Positions 35,662 through 44,160 of a stretch of DNA of 54,325 nucleotides are shown piece by piece. Below the pieces are notes generated by a model. That model saw nothing but the letters and a program-made list of their open reading frames with translations, had not been told where the DNA came from and did not search any database. Every line of letters starts with the position of its first letter. Position 1 is the stretch's first letter. This DNA is from Streptomyces glaucescens (lineage in GTDB: Bacteria > Actinomycetota > Actinomycetes > Streptomycetales > Streptomycetaceae), in contig NZ_MUND01000058.1 in NCBI RefSeq assembly GCF_002154375.1, positions 1-54,325 on the forward strand, given 5' to 3'. The translations under genes were made by a program, and so were the position numbers.

Positions 35662-37254
35662 ATGGACGTGATGCCCCTGCTGTTGCTGGTGGCCGGGAGC
35701 GCCGTGATCGCCGCGGCCGGCCGCCGCACGCCGGTGCCGGCACCGCTGCTGCTGGTCGCGGCCGGACTGGCGGTGTCGTCCGTTCCGGGCGTCCCCGAGT
35801 TCGCCCTCGACCCGCACATCGTCCTGCCGCTGCTGCTGCCCCCGCTGCTGCACACCGCGGCCACCGACAGCTCGTACCTCGATCTGCGCGCCCAACTGCG
35901 GCCGGTGGCCCTGCTCTCGGTGGGCTACGTCCTCTTCGCCACCGTGGCCGTCGGCTGGGCCGCCTATCTGATCGTGCCCGGGCTGCCGCTGACCGCCGCG
36001 CTGGTCCTGGGTGCCGTCGTGGCACCGCCGGACGCGGTCGCCGCCACGGCGATCGCCCGCCGGGTGGGGCTGCCCTCCCGGATCACCACCATCCTCCAGG
36101 GCGAGTCCCTGGTGAACGACGCCACCGCGATCACCGCCTACCGCGTGGCCCTCGCCGCGGCCGTCGGCGAGGGCGCCACCTGGGCCGAGGGGGTCGGCGA
36201 CTTCCTGCTCGCGGCGGTCGGCGGCATCGGCATCGGACTGCTGCTGATGGTGCCGATCCACTGGCTGCGCACCCGCCTCAAGGAGGCGCTGCTGCAGAAC
36301 ACGCTCTCCCTGCTGATCCCGTTCGCGGCGTACGCCGTCGCCGAGGAGGTGCACGCCTCCGGAGTCCTCGCGGTCGTGGTCGTCGCCCTCTATCTCGGCC
36401 ACCGCGCGTGGGAGGTCGACTTCGCGACCCGGCTCCAGGAGGAGGCGGTGTGGAAGATGGTCGCCTTCGTCCTGGAGTCGTCGGTGTTCGCGCTCATCGG
36501 ACTCCAGCTGCCGGTGGTGCTGCGCGGCCTCGGGGACTACGAGGGCGTCGACGCCGCCTGGTACGCGGTCGCCGTCTTCGTCGTGGTGGTCGTCGCGCGA
36601 TTCGTCTGGGTCTACCCGGCGACGTTCCTGCCCCGGGCGCTGTCCCCGCGGATCCGCAAACGTGAGGACAACCCCACCTGGAAGGGGGCGTTCATCATCT
36701 CCTGGGCCGGGATGCGCGGCGTGGTCTCCCTGGCCATCGCCTTCTCCATCCCGATGACGGTGCACGGCGAGGACTTCCCCGGCCGCAACCTCATCCTCTT
36801 CCTGACCTTCACCACCGTCATCGGCACCCTCGTCGTCCAGGGCCTCACCCTGCCGCCGCTCATCCGCCTGCTGCGCCTGCCCGGCCGCGACCCGCAGGCC
36901 GAGACCCTGGCCGAGGCCAACGCCCAGGCGCAGGCCTCCCGCGCCGCCGAGCAGCGCCTCGACGCACTCCTCGCCGACGAGCGCAACGCCCTCCCGCAGC
37001 CGCTCGCCGACCGGCTGCGCACCGTCCTGGAACGCCGCCGCAACGCGGTGTGGGAACGCCTCGGCCAGCCCAACCCGATCACCGGGGAGACCGCCGACGA
37101 CACCTACCGCCGGCTCGCGCGGGAGATGATCGGCGCCGAGCGCGAGGTGTTCGTCAAGCTGCGCGACCTGCGCTACATCGACGACGAGATGCTGCGGACC
37201 CTGCTGCGCCGGCTGGACCTGGAGGAGGCGGCGGCGTACCGGGAGGCCACGTGA
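35662..37254 (+). CDS. Na+/H+ antiporter (CPA1 family)
   Basis: A 530-residue membrane protein with about 12 helices. Family signatures are APPDAVAATAIARR (about 114-127, ion-binding Asp), GESLVNDATA (about 147-156, second Asp) and WAGMRGVVSLAIAF (helix 10-11). A soluble, helical C-terminal tail of about 120 residues (EANAQAQASRAAEQRLDALLAD) could be regulatory. It exports sodium in exchange for protons, fitting the osmotic-stress neighbourhood of sigH. ATG 35662 follows GCGAGAG. Confidence 0.92.
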   Translation: MDVMPLLLLVAGSAVIAAAGRRTPVPAPLLLVAAGLAVSSVPGVPEFALDPHIVLPLLLPPLLHTAATDSSYLDLRAQLRPVALLSVGYVLFATVAVGWAAYLIVPGLPLTAALVLGAVVAPPDAVAATAIARRVGLPSRITTILQGESLVNDATAITAYRVALAAAVGEGATWAEGVGDFLLAAVGGIGIGLLLMVPIHWLRTRLKEALLQNTLSLLIPFAAYAVAEEVHASGVLAVVVVALYLGHRAWEVDFATRLQEEAVWKMVAFVLESSVFALIGLQLPVVLRGLGDYEGVDAAWYAVAVFVVVVVARFVWVYPATFLPRALSPRIRKREDNPTWKGAFIISWAGMRGVVSLAIAFSIPMTVHGEDFPGRNLILFLTFTTVIGTLVVQGLTLPPLIRLLRLPGRDPQAETLAEANAQAQASRAAEQRLDALLADERNALPQPLADRLRTVLERRRNAVWERLGQPNPITGETADDTYRRLAREMIGAEREVFVKLRDLRYIDDEMLRTLLRRLDLEEAAAYREAT

Positions 37255-37399
37255 TGAGCGCCGACCCGTGCGCCGATCGGGGCGCAGGGGGATCATTGGC
37301 CCCGCGACGCGGGAACTGCGCAGCCGCGGCGATCGTGGAACACCTGGGAAGCGCGGACACGCGGGGCACGAGCGGGACTTGGCGACTCGGAGGGGCGCG

Positions 37400-37951
37400 G
37401 TGAGCGGCACCACACAGCGGTACTTCATCAGTTACGCGGGCGTGGACCGCTCCTGGGCCGAGTGGGTGGGGTACCACCTGGAGCAGGCCGGCCACCGGGT
37501 CACGCTCGACGTGTGGGACTGGCGCACCGGCGACGACTTCGTGCAGCGGATGGACGAGGGGCTGGTGCAGGCCGACGCGGTCGTGGCGCTGTTCTCCAAG
37601 TCCTACTTCGAGCCCGGCCGGTGGACCGGCGAGGAATGGTCCGCCGTGATCGCACGCCGCGACCGCATCATCCCGCTCGCCATCGAACCGCTCACCAACC
37701 GCGACATCCCCCCGATGCTCGCCACCCGGGTCCGCATGGACCTCCACGGGCTGGACGAGAAGGACGCCGTCGCGGCCCTGCTGGCGGCGGTCGGCGGAGG
37801 CGTACGGCCGAGCAGCCCGCCACCGTTCCCGGGCGGGCCCGCCGCGCCGCGCCAGTCGAGCAGCCCGCCGCCGTACCCGGGGACCGCCGCGGCTGCGACA
37901 GCGGCGGCCGCGCCGGCGAAGCCGGACCAGCCGAAGACCGGGACGGCCTGA
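37400..37951 (+). CDS. stand-alone TIR-domain protein with Pro/Ala-rich tail
   Basis: 183 residues from GTG 37400. A TIR domain spans about residues 6-130: RYFISYAGVDRSWAEWVGYH, DVWDWRTGDDFV, VVALFSKSYFEPGRW and TGEEW with E78/E79 at the NADase-type Glu position. The tail (about 133-183) is Pro/Gly/Ala-rich with two PPxPG repeats and no fold. The domain resembles, from memory, the N-terminus of large streptomycete TIR-NB-ARC-TPR proteins, so it may be a free-standing or truncated relative. The 26-bp tandem duplication at its stop codon shows recent 3'-end change. It could be an NAD-cleaving effector or an adaptor. Confidence 0.85.
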   Translation: MSGTTQRYFISYAGVDRSWAEWVGYHLEQAGHRVTLDVWDWRTGDDFVQRMDEGLVQADAVVALFSKSYFEPGRWTGEEWSAVIARRDRIIPLAIEPLTNRDIPPMLATRVRMDLHGLDEKDAVAALLAAVGGGVRPSSPPPFPGGPAAPRQSSSPPPYPGTAAAATAAAAPAKPDQPKTGTA

Positions 37952-37977
37952 ACCAGCCGAAGGCCGAGACGGCCAGA
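37926..37977. repeat. 26-bp imperfect tandem duplication across the TIR gene stop codon
   Basis: Units at 37926-37951 (ending in the TGA stop) and 37952-37977 match at 23 of 26 positions, each starting ACCAGCCGAAG. The second copy lies between the stop codons of the TIR gene and the convergent PLP enzyme. Confidence 0.8.
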
Positions 37978-37979
37978 GG

Positions 37980-38882
37980 TCACGGCTGAGGCGCGCCGGT
38001 GATCACGGCGGCCACCACCGTCCCCGGCGCGAACGCGCCCTCGTCCGCCAGCGCGACAAGGCCGTACAGCATCTTGGCGACATAGAGACGCTCCACGCCT
38101 GTCCCGTGCCGTCTCTCGAAGTCGTCGGCGAACCGGTGGAGTCCGGGCGTGGTCCGGGCGTACCCCCCGAAGTGGAACCGCTCGTCGAGCCGCCAGTCGC
38201 CCTGCGGCCCGCCGAACGTCCGCTCCTGCAACGTCCGTATCTCGTCGCCGAGGAAGCCCCCTTTGAGCACGGGGATCCCCAGCGCCCGCTGTCCCGGTGC
38301 CAGGCCCGCCGCCAGTCCGGCCAGCGTGCCCCCGGTGCCGCAGGCGACCGCCACCACGTCGGCCCGCCCGCGCAGTTCCTCGCCGAGGGCCCGGCAGCCG
38401 CGGACCGCGAGGGCGTTGCTGCCGCCCTCGGGAACGACACAGGCCTCCTCGGCGCCGGCCGCGCGCAGCACACGCGCGAGAGTGGCCGGATTCGTCTTGT
38501 GGCGATACGTCGATCTGTCGACGAAGTGCAGCCGCATGCCGTCGGCCGCGCACCGGGCGAGGGAGGGGTTGAGGGGGCGGTCGGCCAGTTCGTCGCCCCG
38601 GACGACGCCGATCGTGGGGATGCCGAGCAGGCGGCCCGCGGCAGCGGTGGCGCGCAGGTGGTTGGAGTACGCGCCGCCGAAGGTGACGATCGGCCGGCCG
38701 TCCGCCGCCGCCAGATTGGGCGCGAGCTTGCGCCACTTGTTGCCGATCAGGTCGGGGTGGATGAGGTCGTCCCGCTTGAGCAGCAGCCGCACACCGAGCC
38801 GGGCGAACCGGTCGTCCCGCACCTCCTGCACGGGGGAGGGCAGCCGCGGGTGCAGGGCGGCGAGGGTGTCGTGGCTGGTCAC
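37980..38882 (-). CDS. PLP-dependent D-cysteine desulfhydrase / ACC deaminase-like enzyme
   Basis: A 300-residue fold-type II PLP enzyme. KRDDLIHPDLIGNKWRKL (about 36-53) carries the PLP Lys, GGAYSNHLRATA (about 69-80) the substrate/cofactor loop, and CGTGGTLAGL the phosphate loop. This pattern fits DcyD and ACC deaminase relatives, which cannot be told apart without structure-based comparison. GTG 38882 is preceded by GACAAT and 6 bases, a possible leaderless start. It is convergent with the TIR gene. Confidence 0.85.
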   Translation of the reverse strand: MTSHDTLAALHPRLPSPVQEVRDDRFARLGVRLLLKRDDLIHPDLIGNKWRKLAPNLAAADGRPIVTFGGAYSNHLRATAAAGRLLGIPTIGVVRGDELADRPLNPSLARCAADGMRLHFVDRSTYRHKTNPATLARVLRAAGAEEACVVPEGGSNALAVRGCRALGEELRGRADVVAVACGTGGTLAGLAAGLAPGQRALGIPVLKGGFLGDEIRTLQERTFGGPQGDWRLDERFHFGGYARTTPGLHRFADDFERRHGTGVERLYVAKMLYGLVALADEGAFAPGTVVAAVITGAPQP

Positions 38883-38924
38883 CGCACCATTGTCACCCTG
38901 CCCGTGGCCCCCGTCCCGGCGGTC

Positions 38925-39515
38925 TCACTTCAGCCGGGCGCGGATCCGCTCGCGCATCGACTCCATGGTGAAACCGCGCGGATCGACCTTCCCGGGCTGC
39001 CACTCCTTGTGCCCGATGACCGACCGCTCCGTCCACCCGTGGTGGCGGCAGATCGCGGCGGCGGCCCGCTCGACGGCCTCCAGCTGGGCGTTGGGCCAGG
39101 GGTCCTCGCCGTCGCCGAGGTTCTCGCACTCGAAGCCGTAGAAGTGGCGGTTCCCGTCCGTGTTCGCCTCGTTCTCGCGCGGCAGCGCCTTCTCCGCGAT
39201 CACCGCGCGCAGGACCTCGTCGTCGCCCATCCCGGCGTGGTTGGCCCGGCCGTGGCCGACGAGATGGACGGTGCCGTCCTTGGTGATGACGCCGTGGCAC
39301 AGCGGCCCCGGCAGGTCCGCGTGGCCCTGCCGGCACAGCTCCACGGTGTGTTCGCTGCCCCGGGTGACCGTGTGGTGCAGCATCACACCGTGGACGGGCC
39401 CCCACGGGCCCTTGTGATCGCGGTTGTGATGCCGCCAGTCGCCGACTTCGACGACCGTGACGCCTTCCGTCCGCAGGACGTCGAGGAACCGGTCCGCGGA
39501 CATGGGTGAGGCCAT
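38925..39515 (-). CDS. N-acetylmuramoyl-L-alanine amidase domain protein (Amidase_2)
   Basis: 196 residues from ATG 39515, with GAAAGGGG upstream. The Amidase_2/PGRP fold shows VMLHHTV (zinc His), the ANHAG(M)GDDE segment, ECENLGDG, and GHKEWQPGKVDP (zinc His plus Lys and Asp). Such enzymes cut the amide between MurNAc and the stem peptide. No signal peptide is visible, so it is either exported by another route, released by lysis, or acts on recycled muropeptides. Size and form resemble phage endolysin catalytic domains, but no phage genes surround it. Confidence 0.85.
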   Translation of the reverse strand: MASPMSADRFLDVLRTEGVTVVEVGDWRHHNRDHKGPWGPVHGVMLHHTVTRGSEHTVELCRQGHADLPGPLCHGVITKDGTVHLVGHGRANHAGMGDDEVLRAVIAEKALPRENEANTDGNRHFYGFECENLGDGEDPWPNAQLEAVERAAAAICRHHGWTERSVIGHKEWQPGKVDPRGFTMESMRERIRARLK

Positions 39516-39698
39516 GCGCGCCCCTTTCGCTGGTGCGGGGCGGCCGCGCGCCGCGACCTCCCGTACCGCTGCTTCTACCGAAGCGCGATGACGCGGAACC
39601 ATCCATTCGCACAGCGTGCGAGCCGATCCGGACAGTCGGCTTCCGGCTACGCCCCGAAACGAACCCGTCGAAGGTCCCTATGTGTGCCCCGGCGCGCG

Positions 39699-39728
39699 TT
39701 GATCCATTCCCGCTCTTTCGGGTAATAG
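39699..39728 (+). promoter_or_regulatory. candidate promoter for the encapsulin operon
   Basis: TTGATC (39699-39704), an 18-base spacer and TAATAG (39723-39728) form a reasonable housekeeping promoter with a start near 39735 and a leader of about 85 bases. The rest of the 304-base interval 39516-39819 shows no gene and no clear operator. Confidence 0.5.
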
Positions 39729-39819
39729 CACGAGCACGTTGGGTGATGGAAGGGTTGGTCGCGAGATCGGTGCCCGGCGCAGATCGCTGCCAGGCATGAC
39801 CGGGAGGGGTAAATCTTCT

Positions 39820-41226
39820 ATGTCGGTAGGCGAAGAGGTCCGCACGGAGCAGGGCAGGCCTCAGCAGAGCCTCGGGACCGCTGCCGCGCGAAACCTGGCC
39901 ACCACCACCAAGTCCGTCCCACAGATGCAGGAGATCAGCTCCCGCTGGCTGCTGCGCAATCTGCCCTGGGTGGACGTACAAGGCGGTACGTACCGGGTGA
40001 ACCGACGGCTGACCTTCGCAGTGGGCGACGGGCGCATCACCTTCGTGAAGACCGGTGACCGTGTCGAGGTCATCCCCGCGGAGCTCGGCGAACTGCCCGC
40101 GCTGCGGTCGTACCAGGACGAGGAGGTGCTGACCGAGCTGGCCCGGCGCTGCGAGCAGCGGGAGTTCTCCGCGGGCGAGGTGATCGCCTCCTTCGGCAGC
40201 CAGACCGACGCGGTCTATCTCCTCGCGCACGGCCGGGTGGAGAAGGTCGGTACCGGCCCTTACGGCGAGGACGAGAGCCTGGGCGTCCAGGCCGACGGCT
40301 CCTACCTGGGCGATCAGGCGCTGCTCGGCGGGGACGGCATCTGGGAGTACACGGCCCGCGCGATCACTCCGTGCACCGTCCTCGTGCTGTCCCGGCAGCA
40401 CTTCGAGCAGGTCGCCGAGCGCTCCGAATCCCTCCGCGGCCACCTGGAGCAGCTGCGCTCGCTGCCCCGGCAGCGCACCAACAAGTACGGCGAGAAGGAG
40501 ATCGACCTGGAGGCCGGTCACACCGGTGAGCCGGACATCCCGCACACCTTCGTCGACTACGAGGCCCGGCCCCGCGAGTACGAACTGAGCATCGCCCAGA
40601 CCGTGCTGCGCATCCACTCGCGCGTGGCGGACCTCTACAACCAGCCGATGAACCAGACCGAGCAGCAGCTCCGGCTCACCGTGGAGGCGCTGAAGGAGCG
40701 CCAGGAGCATGAGCTCGTCAACAACCGGGAGTTCGGCCTGCTCCACAACTGCGAGTACGACCAGCGGATCCAGCCGCACGACGGAGTGCCCAGCCCCGAC
40801 GACATGGACGAGCTGCTCAGCCGACGGCGCGGCACCAAGATGTTCCTCGCGCACCCGCGCGCCATCGCCGCGTTCGGGCGCGAACTGAACAAGCGGGGCC
40901 TGGTGCCGGAGACGATCGACATCGGCGGCAACCGCATCCCCACCTGGCGGGGTGTGCCGATCTACCCGTGCAACAAGATCCCGGTCACCGAGGCGCGCAC
41001 CACCTCGATCATCGCGATGCGTCTCGGCGAGGCCGACCAGGGAGTCATCGGACTGCGGCAGTCCGGCATCCCGGACGAGATCGAGCCGAGCCTGTCGGTA
41101 CGGTTCATGGGCATCAACGAGCAGGCGATCATCAAGTACCTGGTGACGGCGTACTACTCGGCGGCCGTCCTCGTCCCGGACGCCCTCGGTGTCCTGGAGA
41201 ACGTCGAGATCGGCCGCTGGCAGTGA
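39820..41226 (+). CDS. Family 2B encapsulin shell protein with cyclic-nucleotide-binding-like domain
   Basis: 468 residues from ATG 39820 ([20 protein letters not shown] 11 bases upstream). N-arm and first HK97 segments (about 20-100; [20 protein letters not shown]) are interrupted by a cNMP-binding-like beta barrel (about 103-205; [33 protein letters not shown]). The HK97 fold then resumes (about 235-468; [20 protein letters not shown], then [19 protein letters not shown]). This order defines Family 2B encapsulins, which self-assemble into protein nanocompartments. The phosphate-cassette Glu of true cAMP binders is replaced (LGD), so ligand binding is uncertain. The next gene encodes its probable cargo. 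Confidence 0.93.
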   Translation: MSVGEEVRTEQGRPQQSLGTAAARNLATTTKSVPQMQEISSRWLLRNLPWVDVQGGTYRVNRRLTFAVGDGRITFVKTGDRVEVIPAELGELPALRSYQDEEVLTELARRCEQREFSAGEVIASFGSQTDAVYLLAHGRVEKVGTGPYGEDESLGVQADGSYLGDQALLGGDGIWEYTARAITPCTVLVLSRQHFEQVAERSESLRGHLEQLRSLPRQRTNKYGEKEIDLEAGHTGEPDIPHTFVDYEARPREYELSIAQTVLRIHSRVADLYNQPMNQTEQQLRLTVEALKERQEHELVNNREFGLLHNCEYDQRIQPHDGVPSPDDMDELLSRRRGTKMFLAHPRAIAAFGRELNKRGLVPETIDIGGNRIPTWRGVPIYPCNKIPVTEARTTSIIAMRLGEADQGVIGLRQSGIPDEIEPSLSVRFMGINEQAIIKYLVTAYYSAAVLVPDALGVLENVEIGRWQ

Positions 41227-41338
41227 CCTTCCTGGCCGTGCGTCCGTGTCCCCGCGCCGTCGGGCGGGTAGATCTCCCGGGTACGCGCCTGTCCGGAGCG
41301 GACACGCCACCGTCCGCGCGGCCCGCGAGGGGGATCCT

Positions 41339-42679
41339 GTGACCGAGTCCATGACGCAGGCCGAGCCGCGCCGCGCCGGGACGCGCGGCGGCGTCACCGG
41401 TCCGCGCCCTGCGGCTTCGCACCGGGACATCGACACGCGCGAAAGGCGGATTTCCATCGCGACGGACCCGGACCCGGACCCGGTCGCCGAGTCGGACCCG
41501 GTCGCCGAGTCGGGCACGGACACCGAGTCGGACCCGGTCACCGAGTCGGGCACGGTCACCGAGTCGGACCCGGACACCGATACGGGCACGGACACCGATA
41601 CGGGCGATACCGGTTCGGGCACGGACACCGGCACGGACAGCCGGCCGGGCCGGTCCACCGGCGACGAGGCTGCGGTGATCCTGGAGAGCGCCCGGGCGTC
41701 GGTCGATCCCCAGCTGCGCGCGGCCGTGGACTCCTTGCCGGGTGCGATGCGCCGGATCGCGCGCTACCACTTCGGCTGGGAGCACGCTGACGGCACCCCG
41801 GCAACGGGCAACGCGGGCAAGGCGATCCGGCCCGCCCTCGTCCTCACCGCGGCGGCCGCGCTCGGTGGCCCCGCTGCCCACGCGGCGGCCGTGCGGGCTG
41901 CCGTGGCGGTGGAGCTGGTGCACAACTTCACGCTGCTGCACGACGACGTGATGGATCGGGACACCACCCGCCGGCACCGTCCCACCGCGTGGACGGTGTT
42001 CGGCGACGCCGACGCGATTCTCGCCGGTGACGCACTCCAGGCCCTCGCCCTGCGGCTGCTCGCCGAGGACCCGCACCCGGCGTCGGCGCCCGCGGCGGCC
42101 CGGCTCGCGGCCTGTGTGGTCGAACTCTGCGAGGGCCAGCACGTGGACACCGCGCTGGAGCGGCGTGCCCCCGCCGAGGTCGCCCTGGACGAGGTGCTGG
42201 GCATGGCCGAGGCCAAGACCGGGGCGCTGCTGGGCTGCGCGTGCGCGCTGGGCGGACTGTACGCGGGGGCGGCCGCCGAGGACGTCGAGGCGCTGGACGC
42301 GTTCGGCCGGGAGGCCGGGCTCGCTTTCCAGCTGATCGACGACGTCATCGGCATCTGGGGCGACCCCAGCCGCACAGGGAAGCCGGCCGGGGCGGATCTC
42401 GCGGCCCGCAAGAAGTCCCTGCCGGTGGTCGCCGCGCTGGCCTCCGGCACCCCTGCGGCGGCGGAACTCGCCGAGCTGTACCGAGCGCCGTATGACGGCG
42501 AGGACCTGGAGCCGATCGTCCTCGCCGTGGAACGGGGGGGCGGCCGGGACTGGGCCCAGGTCCAGGCGGCCGACCACATGGCCCGGGCGATGCAGGAACT
42601 GGCCCGCGCCATCCCGGATCCGGAGGCGGCGGGCGGACTCCTCGCCCTCGCCGAGTTCGTCACCCGCAGAACCGCCTAG
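41339..42679 (+). CDS. polyprenyl diphosphate synthase with disordered N-terminal tail, probable encapsulin cargo
   Basis: 446 residues from GTG 41339 (GAGGGGG six bases upstream), 112 bases after the shell gene. Residues 1-105 are predicted disordered: a basic stretch (HRDIDTRERRISIA, about 29-39), then DPVAES/TDTES-type acidic repeats. The all-alpha isoprenyl synthase follows, with first Asp-rich motif DDVMD (202-206, LLHDDVMDRDTTRR) and second DDVIG (334-338). It condenses isopentenyl diphosphate with allylic diphosphates; chain length cannot be fixed by eye. Family 2B encapsulins are known to pair with terpene cyclases or polyprenyl synthases carrying such tails, which direct loading. Confidence 0.92.
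   Translation: MTESMTQAEPRRAGTRGGVTGPRPAASHRDIDTRERRISIATDPDPDPVAESDPVAESGTDTESDPVTESGTVTESDPDTDTGTDTDTGDTGSGTDTGTDSRPGRSTGDEAAVILESARASVDPQLRAAVDSLPGAMRRIARYHFGWEHADGTPATGNAGKAIRPALVLTAAAALGGPAAHAAAVRAAVAVELVHNFTLLHDDVMDRDTTRRHRPTAWTVFGDADAILAGDALQALALRLLAEDPHPASAPAAARLAACVVELCEGQHVDTALERRAPAEVALDEVLGMAEAKTGALLGCACALGGLYAGAAAEDVEALDAFGREAGLAFQLIDDVIGIWGDPSRTGKPAGADLAARKKSLPVVAALASGTPAAAELAELYRAPYDGEDLEPIVLAVERGGGRDWAQVQAADHMARAMQELARAIPDPEAAGGLLALAEFVTRRTA
41460..41640 (+). repeat. in-frame minisatellite encoding the acidic tail of the prenyl synthase
   Basis: About ten degenerate 18-base units related to CGGACCCGGTCACCGAGT and CGGGCACGGACACCGAGT encode DPV(A/T)ES and GTDTES/GTDTD hexads at residues about 41-101. 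The period is a multiple of three, so copy-number change alters tail length without frameshift. Confidence 0.9.
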
Positions 42680-42851
42680 ACCCCGGGGCGCCCGGCACCG
42701 CGCGGCTCCTGACCCCGCACGGTGACCGGGGGCTCCGGCCCATGGGTCCCGCACTTCCCCACGGTGTGCGGGACCCGCGCCGTCCCCCGCCCCGCGACCG
42801 GCTACGCTCAACGGCCGTACGACCTGGGCAGGTTGAGACAAAGGGGCGGGC

Positions 42852-43454
42852 ATGGGCGTGGCCATCCGGACGGCGGGGGAGAGCGACCGGGAGCTGGTCG
42901 TCCGGCTGCTGGACGAGTCGTTCCGGGAAGACCCGGTCAGCCGCTGGGTCTTCCCCGGCGACGCGTACCTCGCCCGCACCCATCACAAGCTCATGGCCGC
43001 CTTCACCGACATCGTGCTCGCCGAGGGGTGGGTGGACGTCACCGAGGACGGCTCGGCCTGCGCGCTCTGGCTGTCGGTGCCCGCGGCCGACCCGGCCGGC
43101 GCCGGGCACGACGAGGGCCCCGCCCAGGTCCGGGCGGCCGTCGACCCGGCGAACGAGCGCGTGGAACTGATCGGCCGGCTCACCGGGGAGATCCACCCCG
43201 CCGGCCGCGCCCATGAGTACCTGTGGATGATCGGCGTGACGCCGGACCGCCGGGGCGAGGGCCTCGGCACCGCGCTCATGATGCCGGTCCTCGACGGCTG
43301 CGACCGCGAGGGACGGCCGGCCTACCTGGAGGCGAGCAACGCCGACAGCCGCCGGCTGTACGAGCGGCTCGGCTTCACCGTGATGACCGACCGGGTGCTG
43401 ACCCTGCCCGACGGCCCCACGATGTGGCCGATGTGGCGCGAGCCGCGCGGCTGA
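42852..43454 (+). CDS. GNAT-family N-acetyltransferase
   Basis: 200 residues from ATG 42852 (AAAGGGGCGGG upstream). The acetyl-CoA site is IGVTPDRRGEGLGTALM (about 126-142), with EASNADSRRLYERLGF near 158-173. The overall form resembles GNATs with a long central insertion (PAADPAGAGHDEGP). TACGCT at about 42804 may be its -10. The substrate is unknown. It ends 7 bases before the stop of a convergent TetR gene. Confidence 0.87.
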   Translation: MGVAIRTAGESDRELVVRLLDESFREDPVSRWVFPGDAYLARTHHKLMAAFTDIVLAEGWVDVTEDGSACALWLSVPAADPAGAGHDEGPAQVRAAVDPANERVELIGRLTGEIHPAGRAHEYLWMIGVTPDRRGEGLGTALMMPVLDGCDREGRPAYLEASNADSRRLYERLGFTVMTDRVLTLPDGPTMWPMWREPRG

Positions 43455-43461
43455 TCCCGGG

Positions 43462-44052
43462 TCATCCCTCCGGCACCACCGCCGTCACGATCCGGGCGAC
43501 CAGCCCGTCCGGGACGGATGCCCCCGCCAGCACGCCGTCCAGTACGCCGGGGAGCGTGGTCAGCTCGACCATCAGCCCGAGCATGGCCAGGTAGAGCACG
43601 ACGACCGTCGTGTCGCCGCCCGGCAGCCCCGCCTCGCGGTGGAACTCCATGCCGTACTCCAGCTGGGAGCGCACCGACTTGGTGTACGACTCGCGCAGCG
43701 CGGGGCGGCGGGTCGCTTCGAGGCGCAGTTCCAGGAGGGCCAGATAGCCGGTGCGGTCTCGGGCGATCCGGCCGATCAGGTCGTGCATCAGTGCGGTGAC
43801 CAGGGCGCGGTCCTTCGGTGCTCGCATCAGTCCTTCCAGCACCTGTGGGTCGGGCGCCAGCCGGGCGTGCACCCGGGCGTCGATCTGGCGCAGCAGATCG
43901 TCGCGCCCGGCGAAGTAGTTGGAGGCGGTGCCCACCGGCACTCCGGCCTCGGCGTCCACCGCGCGGAACGTGAGGCCGCGTGCCCCCTCACGGGCGAGTA
44001 CCTCGATACCGGCGTCCACGAGGGCGGCCCGGCGCTCCGGATTGCTGGCCAT
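43462..44052 (-). CDS. TetR-family transcriptional regulator
   Basis: 196 residues from ATG 44052 with GAGAGGAAG upstream. The HTH is at about residues 25-55 (RGLTFRAVDAEAGVPVGTAS, then NYFAGRDDLL). It is divergent from a dihydrofolate-reductase-like gene; the 108-base gap carries an ACCACT/AGTGGT inverted repeat, so it probably represses itself and that enzyme. The ligand is unknown. Confidence 0.88.
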   Translation of the reverse strand: MASNPERRAALVDAGIEVLAREGARGLTFRAVDAEAGVPVGTASNYFAGRDDLLRQIDARVHARLAPDPQVLEGLMRAPKDRALVTALMHDLIGRIARDRTGYLALLELRLEATRRPALRESYTKSVRSQLEYGMEFHREAGLPGGDTTVVVLYLAMLGLMVELTTLPGVLDGVLAGASVPDGLVARIVTAVVPEG

Positions 44053-44099
44053 GCGGAACTTCCTCTCCCACTTGTCCCCGACTCGGAAAAACCCTTGCA

Positions 44100-44133
44100 A
44101 CCACTACAGGCGGAGTACTACAACTGGAGTGGT
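44100..44133. promoter_or_regulatory. inverted-repeat operator candidate between tetR and DHFR-like gene
   Basis: ACCACT (44100-44105) and AGTGGT (44128-44133) are perfect inverted arms. ACTACA occurs twice between them (44104 and 44118). This suits binding of the divergent TetR protein. Confidence 0.5.
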
Positions 44134-44160
44134 CATCACAGCCTACGAACAGAGGCCGGC

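Noticed and set aside
38925-39515. Amidase gene as evidence of a prophage
   Set aside because: No holin, structural or integrase genes nearby; neighbours are ordinary chromosomal genes.
41460-41640. Repeat array as a CRISPR
   Set aside because: Units are contiguous without spacers, are in frame, and encode an acidic tail; it is a coding minisatellite.
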